From NCBI GenBank assembly GCA_035347995.1, contig DAOPQD010000005.1, positions 7,145 through 71,144 of the forward strand: DNA of 64,000 nt, written 5' to 3'. The notes below the pieces were generated by a model. That model did no database searches. It was not told the origin of the DNA and saw only the letters and a list, made by a program, of their open reading frames with translations. Position numbers and translations under genes: made by a program. This stretch comes from JAAZNO01 sp012798275. Its GTDB lineage: Bacteria; Chloroflexota; Anaerolineae; B4-G1; SLSP01. Positions 53,479 to 61,725 of this stretch are shown in pieces (position 1 is the first letter of the stretch; every line of letters begins with the position of its first letter).

Positions 53479-54954
53479 ATGGGCCTCTGGGAAGCATATT
53501 ACACCGCCACCAGCGTCGAAGAAGCGGTGCGCCTGCTCGCCGAGTATGGGGAGCGCGCGCGCATCGTCGCCGGCGGCACCGATTTGCTCATCGAGATCGA
53601 GCATCAGACGCGCACGCCTGCCGTGCTCATTGACATCACCCGCATTGGCGGATTGGACGAGCTCCGCCTGCGGGATGACGGCCTCATCCATCTGGGACCG
53701 ATGGTGACGCACGCGCAGGCAGCCGCCTCGCCACTGCTCCAGGAGCACGCCCTGCCGCTGGCCCAGGCCTGTTGGGGGGTCGGCGCGCCGGCGCTCCGCA
53801 ACCGGGGCACCCTCGCCGGGAATCTGGTCACCGCCTCGCCGGCCAACGATACCATCACCGCGCTCCGTGCCCTCGACGCCCATGTCACCCTGCGAAGTGC
53901 GCACGGCGAACGGCAGGTCCCCCTCGCCGATTTCTACACCGGCGTGCGGCGTACCATCATGGAACCCGAAGAGCTGCTCGTAGGGATCAGCTTTAAGCCC
54001 CTCAAAGAGTCGTATCAAGGGATTTATCTCAAGCTGGGACTGCGGCGCGTCCTTGCCATTGCCGTCACGAATGTCGCCATCGTGCTCGGCCTCGAGGGAG
54101 AACGGGTGAGCGAAGCGCGCCTGGCGCTGGGGAGCGTCGCCCCCACCATCATCCGCGCGCCTGAAGCCGAAGCAGCGCTGCACGGACAGCCGCTGGATGA
54201 AGCGCACATCGCCCAGGCGGCGGAGCTGGCAGCGCAAGCCGCACGGCCCATTGATGACGTGCGCGGCTCCGCCTGGTTCCGCAAGGAAGAGGTGGCCGCG
54301 CTGGTCCGGCGGGGCCTGCAGGCCCTGGCGCGCCATGAACCGCGACTCGACCTGCCCCAACCCGAAACGATGCCGCTGTTGTGGGGCAAATCCCGCTGCC
54401 GTCCGCGACTGGCCGGCCCCACGATCGCCCATCACAGCGAGGGCGAGGAGCCCATCCAGTTCACCGTCAACGGTGAGAATGTCGCCGTGCGCGGCGCCAA
54501 CGGCACCACCCTGCTGCATCTCCTGCGCGATGACCTGGGACTCACGGGCACCAAAGTCGGCTGCGAGGAGGGCGAATGCGGCGCCTGCACCGTCTGGATG
54601 GACGGCGTCGCCGTGCTGGCGTGTCTTACCCCCGCGCCGAGAGCGCACGGGACCAACATCGTCACCATCGAGGGGCTCTCCAAAGGCGAGTCCCGGCATC
54701 CCGTCCAGGAGGCTTTTGTGGAGGAAGACGCCGTCCAGTGCGGCTATTGCACGCCGGGCTTCGTGATGAGCGCCGCGAAGCTATTGGAAGAACGTCCGCA
54801 TCCCAGCCGGGAGCAAATTGTCGCCGCCCTCAGTGGCAATCTCTGCCGCTGCACGGGCTACTACAAGATCATCACCGCTGTGGAAAACGCCAGCCGGCAA
54901 CTAAGCGAGAAGCGAGCAGACGCCAGCGATGAAACGCACAGTGCCGACAGTTGA
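53479..54954 (+). CDS. Xanthine dehydrogenase-type FAD and [2Fe-2S] subunits fused
   Basis: 491 residues. Residues 1-290 form the FAD-binding medium subunit (IVAGGTDLLIEIE near 29-41, RNRGTLAGNLVTASPANDT near 108-126). A linker follows, then from about 325 the small iron-sulfur subunit. CEEGECGACTV (near 356) holds the plant-type cluster cysteines, and CGYCTPGF and NLCRCTGYYK (near 417-460) hold the second cluster. The order FAD then Fe-S is the reverse of eukaryotic xanthine dehydrogenase, where Fe-S comes first. It partners with the molybdopterin subunit two genes downstream. Confidence 0.93.
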   Translation: MGLWEAYYTATSVEEAVRLLAEYGERARIVAGGTDLLIEIEHQTRTPAVLIDITRIGGLDELRLRDDGLIHLGPMVTHAQAAASPLLQEHALPLAQACWGVGAPALRNRGTLAGNLVTASPANDTITALRALDAHVTLRSAHGERQVPLADFYTGVRRTIMEPEELLVGISFKPLKESYQGIYLKLGLRRVLAIAVTNVAIVLGLEGERVSEARLALGSVAPTIIRAPEAEAALHGQPLDEAHIAQAAELAAQAARPIDDVRGSAWFRKEEVAALVRRGLQALARHEPRLDLPQPETMPLLWGKSRCRPRLAGPTIAHHSEGEEPIQFTVNGENVAVRGANGTTLLHLLRDDLGLTGTKVGCEEGECGACTVWMDGVAVLACLTPAPRAHGTNIVTIEGLSKGESRHPVQEAFVEEDAVQCGYCTPGFVMSAAKLLEERPHPSREQIVAALSGNLCRCTGYYKIITAVENASRQLSEKRADASDETHSADS

Positions 54955-56659
54955 CGCGGATCGCATCAACCTCTACCTGCGAACCTACTATTCCCTGCTC
55001 CGCACTACCGAGGAGGTGCAAATCCGCACGCTGGAAGAGACGCACACCTCGCTGCACTCCATCCTGCACCAGGGAGCCAGGGAGATGGCGGTGGATATGT
55101 CCGCCTTCATCTACAGCGGCCTGCGCCTCCCTCAATGCATTCGGGACACCCGGTTGATCGTGTTGGGACAGACCGAGGAGGTTTTTCGGCGCCGCGGCTT
55201 CGCCGACTTCAGCTCCTGGACGCCGGTGTCGGCGCCGGGGCGCCGGCGCCGGATGCTCTACGACGGCAAAGAGACCCTCGCCGCCTTCATCGCCAGCATC
55301 TCCGACGTGGATGACCTCATTCCCATCCTCGTCGCCTTTCAGATCGAATGGAATAAGATTCACCTGCTGATCACGCAGGCGGGATTGCAGGGGCGTGTGG
55401 CCGCCTGGGCGGAAACAAGAGCCGCCGACACCACATTGAACGAAGAGCTGCAGAAGGCGCTGGGCATCACCGCCGAAGAGTGGGAACGGCTCACGCGCGT
55501 CTGGGGCGCCGACCTGCCAGGATTCCTGGCGGACATCGCCGCACGCCGCAAACGGATGGCCGTGCGGCTTCTCGCCGGTTCGTATGTGGATTACCGACGC
55601 GCGACGCAGCGATGGTGGTGGCACGTGAGCGACAACGCTCCCATTGACCTGCAAGACCGGGACGTCTACTTCGTCTCCAGCAACACGCACAGCCTGACCA
55701 ACATGCTCACCGGTTTCGCCCAACGGCACGAGCAGCTGCTCATGGATTACATCGCCCATTGCGGCGACGTCGAGCTGCAGACAGAGGCGCACCACATCCA
55801 GCAGGGGGTCGTCCGCAGCAATTGGGCGAATTTCCTCTACTACGTGCTCAAGAAGTACCTGGCGACCCCAGAGGGCGCGGCCTTGTCGCAGGAACGCAAA
55901 GAATATGAAGCGGCTCACGGCGTCACCCGCATCCCCAGCAGCCAGACCTTCGACCTCGAGGCGCAGGTGATTGAGCTGGCGCGCCTCGACCCGCAAGTGG
56001 TAGATCGGCGACTGCGGGATTTGCCGCTGGAACGCCTGGCGGACAGCAAATCCGTCATCCTCAACATTGATTATCCGTTGGGATTTGCCGCCTATCATTT
56101 GCTCTCGCGCATCGTGGCGAACGTGGGCGACCTGCGCGGCCTCTACGTCATCGGCAAAGCCGCCACGCTCAACGCGCGCATCGGCGATGTGTTGATCCCC
56201 AACGTGGTCTATGACGAGCATTCGCACAATACCTATCTTTTCAACAATGTTTTCACGGCCACGGATGTGGCGTGCTATGCCGTCTACGGGGACGTGCTCG
56301 ACAATCAACGCGCGCTGACGGTGTGGGGGACTTTCCTGCAGACCGAAGCCTACATGAAGGGCTTCCTCGACGCCGGCTACACCGACGCAGAAATGGAAGC
56401 CGGGCCCTATCTCTCGGCGGTCTACGAATTCATCCGCCCGCGCCGCTATCCTACCGATGAAGTGGTCAATCTGTACCGCACGCCCTTCGAGATCGGCATC
56501 CTGCACTACGCCTCGGACACGCCCATCAGCAAGGGACAGAACCTGGGCGCGCAGAATCTCTCGTACTACGGCATGGATCCGACGTATGCGGCGACGGTGG
56601 CCGTGCTGCGCCGCATCTTCACTCTGGAAACGGCGGACTTGCCCCGAGCCGACAAATAA
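54929..56659 (+). CDS. Large protein with nucleoside-phosphorylase-like C-terminus
   Basis: 576 residues, starting 26 nt before the end of the previous gene. Residues 1-330 are mostly helical and not recognised (conserved-looking QIEWNKIHLLI and WWWHVSDNAP). Residues 350-576 resemble the nucleoside phosphorylase/nucleosidase fold: GLYVIGKAATLNARIGDV, LIPNVVYDEHS and AEMEAGPYLSAVYEF, the last like the EMEAA active-site block of MTA/SAH nucleosidases. It lies between the two dehydrogenase subunit genes, so it may release a purine base for oxidation (inference). The family may correspond to DUF6909; not verified. Confidence 0.6.
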   Translation: MKRTVPTVDADRINLYLRTYYSLLRTTEEVQIRTLEETHTSLHSILHQGAREMAVDMSAFIYSGLRLPQCIRDTRLIVLGQTEEVFRRRGFADFSSWTPVSAPGRRRRMLYDGKETLAAFIASISDVDDLIPILVAFQIEWNKIHLLITQAGLQGRVAAWAETRAADTTLNEELQKALGITAEEWERLTRVWGADLPGFLADIAARRKRMAVRLLAGSYVDYRRATQRWWWHVSDNAPIDLQDRDVYFVSSNTHSLTNMLTGFAQRHEQLLMDYIAHCGDVELQTEAHHIQQGVVRSNWANFLYYVLKKYLATPEGAALSQERKEYEAAHGVTRIPSSQTFDLEAQVIELARLDPQVVDRRLRDLPLERLADSKSVILNIDYPLGFAAYHLLSRIVANVGDLRGLYVIGKAATLNARIGDVLIPNVVYDEHSHNTYLFNNVFTATDVACYAVYGDVLDNQRALTVWGTFLQTEAYMKGFLDAGYTDAEMEAGPYLSAVYEFIRPRRYPTDEVVNLYRTPFEIGILHYASDTPISKGQNLGAQNLSYYGMDPTYAATVAVLRRIFTLETADLPRADK

Positions 56660-56689
56660 TCTACCGGGTGACTTACACAGGAGTACGCG

Positions 56690-58936
56690 ATGAAAAAAAC
56701 TTACGTTGGTGAAGCGCATCCCCGCATTGACGGCCTCGCCAAGGTCACGGGGCAGGCACCCTATTCCGGCGATTTCAACATGGAGGGCCAGCTGCACATG
56801 AAACTGCGCTTCGCCGGCCGCCCGCACGCGCGGGTGCTCGGCGTGGACGCCAGCAAGGCCCTGGCTGTGCCCGGCGTTGTCGCGGTCTTCACCTCACGGG
56901 ATGTGCCCGTGAACGAATACGGCCTGCAATATCCCGATCAACCGGTGCTGTGCGGCCCTGGCGATCCCAAAGAGGGCACCGATATCGCTCGTTTTGTGGG
57001 CGATCAAATCGCGGCGGTGGTCGCGGAGACCGAAGAAGCCGCGGCCAGGGGACGCGATCTCCTCGAGGTGGACTTCGAGGAGTTGCCGGCCGTGACCGAT
57101 CCGCGCGCCGCGCTGGAACCGGGTGCGCCCATCCTGCACCCCGCCTACCCCGGCACCCCCATCCACCCGGAGCTGATCTTCGAGGGCAACCTCGCCTCGC
57201 GGCATCGCATCCGGCGGGGCGATGTAGACGCCGCCTGGGATCAGGCCGCTGTCATCGTCGAATCGGACTACGAGATTCCGGGGCAGGAGCACGCCTTCCT
57301 GCAGCCTGAAGCGGCGCTCGCTTACATAGATGAAGCGGGGCGCGTGACTATCATCGCCAGCACGCAATGGATTCACGAGGACCGCCGTCAGATCGCGCAC
57401 GCGCTGGGGCTGCCCGAAGAGCAGGTGCGGATCATTCTGCCTGCCATTGGCGGCGCTTTTGGGGGCAAAGAAGACCTCTCCGTGCAGATCGTCGCCGCGC
57501 TGGCCGCGATGAAATTGCAACGTCCCGTCAAAATCGTGTGGACGCGGCGCGAGTCCATCATCGGACATCACAAACGCCATCATGTCTTTGCCCGCGCGCG
57601 CTGGGCGGCGGATGCCGAAGGGCGACTTCTGGCCGCCGAGACCCAGGTCGTCGCCGACGCCGGCGCTTACGTGTACACCACCAACAAGGTCCTGGGCAAT
57701 CTGTTGCTCACCGTCAACGGCGCCTACCGCATCCCGAACGTCAAGACCGAGGTGCTGGGAATCTACACCAACAACGTGCCGGGCGGCGCTTTCCGGGGCT
57801 TCGGCGCGCCGCAGGGCAATTTCATCGCCGAATCGCAGATGAACAAACTGGCCGAGGCTCTGGGACTCGATCCGGTGGAAATCCGCCTGCGCAATCTCGT
57901 CCATGACGGCGACCCGATGCCGTGGGGCAAACCGCTCCCCGATGACGGGCGCGGGCTGGAGGAAAGCCTCCTCGCGGCGGCGCGAGCGCTGGGCTGGGAA
58001 CAAACGCCGCAGGGCTGGCGCGCTCCCCGGGTCGAGCCGCGCCCCGGCGATCCACCCACCCGGCGGCGGGGGGTGGGGATCGCCCTGGCGTTCAAAAACG
58101 TGGGGTTTTCCTTCGGCTATCAGGAAAATGCCTGGGCCGCCATCGAATTGCGCGGCGATGCCGAGATCGAAAGCGCGACCGTCTTCGCCGCCAGCGCCGA
58201 TGTGGGACAGGGAACGCGCACGGTGATCCGACAGATGGCAGCGGAGGCGTTGGGAGTTCCCATCGAGCGTGTCGAGGTGGCCGCCGCCGATAGCGCGATC
58301 ACCCAAAGCTCCGGCTCCTGCTCCGCCTCGCGGATGACGTTTATGATCGGCAATGCAGTCCGGGGGGCGGCGGCCGCGGCGCTGGAGAAATGGCGCGCGG
58401 AGGAACGTCCCGCCAGGGCTGAAGTCACCTATCTCGCGCCGCAGACTACGCCCATTGATCCGCTGACCGGCTACGGACATCCCAATTTCTCGTATGGCTA
58501 CGTCGCTCTCGGCGTGGACCTCAGCATTGACACGGAGACGGGGGAGCTGCACGTGGCCAAAGTCGCCTGCGCCAACGATGTCGGACAGGCGATCAATCCC
58601 CGGCTGGTGCAAGGGCAAATCGAGGGCGGGGTCATCCAGGCGCTGGGCTGGACCACCACGGAGCACTTCATCGAGAAAGACGGCCGGCCGCTCACCGATT
58701 CGCTCAGCACGTATCTGATTCCCACCATCGCCGATATTCCCGATCAGCTAGAGACGCTCATCCTCGAGAATCCAGAACCCAACGGTCCGTGGGGCGCTCG
58801 CGGCATGGGGGAGATGCCCTTCATCCCAATGGCAGCGGCCATGCATCAGGCAGTGCATGAGGCGACGGGCGTCTGGTACAACCGCTTCCCCTTCAACGCC
58901 GAGCGGATTTTGCGCGGAATTAAGGGGATCTATTGA
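56690..58936 (+). CDS. Xanthine dehydrogenase-family molybdopterin-binding subunit
   Basis: 748 residues. N-terminal domain (DGLAKVTGQAPYSGD near 14-28), then Moco-binding motifs: GGAFGGKED near 252-260, GAFRGFGAPQ near 364-373 (xanthine-dehydrogenase type, not the AYxCSFR loop of CO dehydrogenase), QGTRTVIRQM near 505, and GARGMGEMPFIPMAAA near 703 with the catalytic Glu. It hydroxylates a purine or related heterocycle using water, passing electrons to the fused Fe-S/FAD protein. No separate Moco-insertion chaperone (XdhC) is adjacent. Confidence 0.93.
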   Translation: MKKTYVGEAHPRIDGLAKVTGQAPYSGDFNMEGQLHMKLRFAGRPHARVLGVDASKALAVPGVVAVFTSRDVPVNEYGLQYPDQPVLCGPGDPKEGTDIARFVGDQIAAVVAETEEAAARGRDLLEVDFEELPAVTDPRAALEPGAPILHPAYPGTPIHPELIFEGNLASRHRIRRGDVDAAWDQAAVIVESDYEIPGQEHAFLQPEAALAYIDEAGRVTIIASTQWIHEDRRQIAHALGLPEEQVRIILPAIGGAFGGKEDLSVQIVAALAAMKLQRPVKIVWTRRESIIGHHKRHHVFARARWAADAEGRLLAAETQVVADAGAYVYTTNKVLGNLLLTVNGAYRIPNVKTEVLGIYTNNVPGGAFRGFGAPQGNFIAESQMNKLAEALGLDPVEIRLRNLVHDGDPMPWGKPLPDDGRGLEESLLAAARALGWEQTPQGWRAPRVEPRPGDPPTRRRGVGIALAFKNVGFSFGYQENAWAAIELRGDAEIESATVFAASADVGQGTRTVIRQMAAEALGVPIERVEVAAADSAITQSSGSCSASRMTFMIGNAVRGAAAAALEKWRAEERPARAEVTYLAPQTTPIDPLTGYGHPNFSYGYVALGVDLSIDTETGELHVAKVACANDVGQAINPRLVQGQIEGGVIQALGWTTTEHFIEKDGRPLTDSLSTYLIPTIADIPDQLETLILENPEPNGPWGARGMGEMPFIPMAAAMHQAVHEATGVWYNRFPFNAERILRGIKGIY

Positions 58937-58956
58937 ACATTAAAGGGGAATGAAAA

Positions 58957-60366
58957 ATGTATCTCAAAAAAATCCGATTAAAAAACATCAAATGTTTCTC
59001 GGATATCACCCTGGATTTTTCACCGGAGGGACAGCCGCGGCTTTGGACTGTGATTCTCGGACAGAACGGATTAGGCAAAAGCACCTTGCTTCAAGCTATT
59101 GGCATTGTATTGGCCGGCCCCATAGCTATACGTGAATTGCTCCCTGTAGCCGAAGGATGGGTGAAACGCGACTGCCCCTATGGAGAGATTGAAGCCGAGC
59201 TTTTGTGGACCGAAGGCGATGCACAAATTCCAAAATGGCCCAAAAAAACGCCCTACACTGTAAAATACGCCATAGTTGGTGAAGATATAGACAATGGAAG
59301 CCTGCCTTCTAATCTGGCGTCACAATATACTGGCGTTCCAATTGTGACAGAATGGGCGGGGGACGGCATTTCTAAAAAACAGGAAAATATTTCTAAGGAT
59401 TTGAATCGCCTGAGACAGACAGCCTACGCGGAGGGAAAGACCGGCTGGCTGGGGTGCGGATATGGACCTTTCAGGCGTTTGAGTGGCGGAGCACAGAATG
59501 CAGATAGAATTTTGTATTCTGGTAGAAAATCTGCCCGCTTCATCACCTTATTCAGAGAAGACGCAGCCCTCACAAATGCCACCGAGTGGCTAATCTCACT
59601 CTACAACACCGGGCGAGATGGAAATGAATTAAGCCAGCGGACCTTGAGACAGGTAAAACGAATTTTCGAAGCCGAATTCTTACCTCGCCCTGCAGAATTG
59701 TTAGTAAATGCTCAATCAGCGCTTCTAAGGATTGAGGGACATAATCCGGTTCCTTTTCGAGACTTGAGTGATGGATATCGAAGTATGCTGGCGATGGGGA
59801 TTGACCTGCTAAGATGGGTTAGCGTAGCTTTTCCAGAAAAAGAAGATCTCATGGAGGTCGCTGGGGTAGTGGTCATTGATGAACTCGATGCCCATGCCCA
59901 TCCCGCATGGCAACGTGAGATCGGCCATTGGCTACGACGAAAATTTCCAAAATTACAATTTATCATTGCAACCCATAGTCCTTTTTTGGCACAAGTCGCA
60001 GATGAACCCGGCGGGAATATTGTTTTAGTCCAGACCGAAGCAGGGGTACAAAAACGCGATGATGTGGAACTGGTTGAAGCCTGGCGAGCAGACCAAATTC
60101 TTACAGATCTTATGGAATTAAACTCTACTCGCTCACCAGAAGTGGATCGAAAAATCCATAAACTCAATGAATTAAGTCAAAAACGGGAAGCATTAGAGCA
60201 AAAACAGGAAAGGCTCCCCCCAGCACAAGAGGATGAATACCAACAACTCAGACTATGGGTTGAACAACTCCCGCCAGCCATTGAGGATCCATGGCAACGG
60301 CGGCAGGCAGAAAGGGTTCAACAAGAAATCGCCCAAGCGCTTCCACAACTAGAGGAGCTTGAATGA
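58957..60366 (+). CDS. ptuA: Septu-type ATPase PtuA
   Basis: 469 residues. ABC-like ATPase: Walker A GQNGLGKS (35-42), signature-like LSDGYRSMLAMG (270-281), Walker B VVVIDELDAHAHP (304-316) and IIATHSPFL (336-344). A charged helical C-terminus (about 395-469) follows. It overlaps the HNH gene by ATGA. In Septu anti-phage systems PtuA forms a complex with the PtuB nuclease and controls it. The gene pair is clearly more AT-rich than the flanking xanthine dehydrogenase and nadD, which suggests recent transfer. Confidence 0.85.
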   Translation: MYLKKIRLKNIKCFSDITLDFSPEGQPRLWTVILGQNGLGKSTLLQAIGIVLAGPIAIRELLPVAEGWVKRDCPYGEIEAELLWTEGDAQIPKWPKKTPYTVKYAIVGEDIDNGSLPSNLASQYTGVPIVTEWAGDGISKKQENISKDLNRLRQTAYAEGKTGWLGCGYGPFRRLSGGAQNADRILYSGRKSARFITLFREDAALTNATEWLISLYNTGRDGNELSQRTLRQVKRIFEAEFLPRPAELLVNAQSALLRIEGHNPVPFRDLSDGYRSMLAMGIDLLRWVSVAFPEKEDLMEVAGVVVIDELDAHAHPAWQREIGHWLRRKFPKLQFIIATHSPFLAQVADEPGGNIVLVQTEAGVQKRDDVELVEAWRADQILTDLMELNSTRSPEVDRKIHKLNELSQKREALEQKQERLPPAQEDEYQQLRLWVEQLPPAIEDPWQRRQAERVQQEIAQALPQLEELE

Positions 60367-61118
60367 TAAAAGTTCGCCGTGGGCCACAACCGGAAGGATT
60401 TCATGAACGAGCGATTAGCTGGCAAACTCGCTTTGAGCAAGAGCGAGAAAGTAATCCTTCGCTTACCATCACAAGATTCTGGGACAGAATCCGAAATGAA
60501 ATCCGCGCAGATGCAGAGCACCTATATCATGTTTCGCATGGGAAATGTGCTTTCTGTGAAAGTTACATGGCTGATGTATCTACCCCACACATAGAACACT
60601 ATCGCCCCAAGAGCAAATTTCCGGAGCTGGCATTCGTTTGGGACAACTGGTTACTGTCATGCCAATGCTGCAATGGCAAAAAATGGGGACACTTTCCAAT
60701 ATGTGAAGATCTGCCATGTTTGATAGATCCTGGAAATGAAGATCCAGAAATGCACATAACCTTCGAAGGATACACTCCAATCTCAAAAACACCGCGTGGC
60801 GAAAAAACGATTGAATTGCTCGGGTTAAGACGAAGTCCCCTGGAAGACGAACGTAGCCGATGGTTAAACTATGTCAGCATATTATTGCTGAGCTGGTGTA
60901 ATACTAAAGATTCAATGCTAAAAGACGAAATACGCGAGCTGCTTATCTGGGCCATGCAAGATGAGGCGCCATACGCCGCAATGACACGCTGCTTCTTGCA
61001 AAAGTATGCCCCGCGATTGGCTTCAAAAGCACATCCCCCTGTAACCTGCCCCAGGCCCTTGATGCGTATTCAAGAGCTAGTTGAACAATGGAGTCATGAA
61101 TTCGTTGGACTCGAGTGA
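60363..61118 (+). CDS. ptuB: Septu-type HNH endonuclease PtuB (TIGR02646-like)
   Basis: 251 residues. HNH signature complete: CAFCE (62-66), HIEHYRPKSKFPEL (76-89), DNWLLSCQCCNGKKW (94-108). The IEHYRPKS block is typical of the TIGR02646 group that includes PtuB and retron-linked HNH effectors. It likely cleaves DNA when PtuA senses infection. Its 3' end overlaps the nadD start by 23 nt, so the insertion point is tight against nadD. No reverse transcriptase or retron RNA is present. Confidence 0.86.
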   Translation: MIKVRRGPQPEGFHERAISWQTRFEQERESNPSLTITRFWDRIRNEIRADAEHLYHVSHGKCAFCESYMADVSTPHIEHYRPKSKFPELAFVWDNWLLSCQCCNGKKWGHFPICEDLPCLIDPGNEDPEMHITFEGYTPISKTPRGEKTIELLGLRRSPLEDERSRWLNYVSILLLSWCNTKDSMLKDEIRELLIWAMQDEAPYAAMTRCFLQKYAPRLASKAHPPVTCPRPLMRIQELVEQWSHEFVGLE

Positions 61119-61725
61119 GAAGAGCCTCCGTTTCGGAGTCTTGGGCGGGAGCTTTGATCCGCCGCATTACGGCCATCTGGCGCTGGCGGAGACCGCGCGG
61201 GTGCAGCTGCAACTGGCGCGCGTGCTGTTCGTCCCAGCGGGAGAGCCGCCTCACAAAACGGACGTGGATTTGAGCCCGATTGCGAAACGGGTCGCGCTCG
61301 TCCAGGCCGCCATCGCCGACAACGGCTCCTTCGCCCTCTCCCGCGTGGATGTGGATCGCGCCGGCCCCCATTACACGGTGGACATGCTGCGCCTGCTGCG
61401 CACGGAATTCCCGCAGGTGACCGACTGGTTTCTGCTGCTCGGCGAGGATTCGCTCCACGATTTTCTGAGCTGGCGCGCGCCAGAGGAAATCCTCGAGCTG
61501 GCAGAACTCGCGGTGATGCGGCGCCCCGAAAAGCCCGCGCCGCTTGAGACATTGCAGGAACGCCTTCCCACGCTGGAGCGGCGGCTCACCTGGTTGGATG
61601 TGCCACCGCTCCACCTCAGCGCCACCGAACTACGGCGCCGCGTCCGCGAGGGGTTGCCCCTGCGTTACCTGGTCCCGTTGCCGGTAGAGGTACTGATCCG
61701 CAAACACCAGCTCTACACGGGCTGA
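61096..61725 (+). CDS. nadD: Nicotinate-nucleotide adenylyltransferase
   Basis: 209 residues from ATG 61096 (alternative TTG at 61081). Joins ATP and nicotinate mononucleotide to deamido-NAD. GVLGGSFDPPHYGHLAL near 13-29 is the nucleotidyltransferase HxGH-type motif. VPAGEPPHKT near 46-55, FLLLGEDSLHDFLSW near 110-124, and LHLSATELRRRVREG near 174-188 (the SxxxxR-type motif). It converges with the ABC exporter gene, overlapping it by 13 nt. Confidence 0.95.
   Translation: MNSLDSSEKSLRFGVLGGSFDPPHYGHLALAETARVQLQLARVLFVPAGEPPHKTDVDLSPIAKRVALVQAAIADNGSFALSRVDVDRAGPHYTVDMLRLLRTEFPQVTDWFLLLGEDSLHDFLSWRAPEEILELAELAVMRRPEKPAPLETLQERLPTLERRLTWLDVPPLHLSATELRRRVREGLPLRYLVPLPVEVLIRKHQLYTG

Noticed and set aside
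53479..58936. Aerobic CO dehydrogenase
   Set aside because: The large subunit has GAFRGFGAPQ at the active-site loop, as in xanthine dehydrogenases, and lacks the AYxCSFR motif.
59000..61118. Retron with HNH effector
   Set aside because: The HNH protein family also occurs with retrons, but no reverse transcriptase or msr-msd-like sequence is near; the ATPase-HNH pair alone fits Septu.
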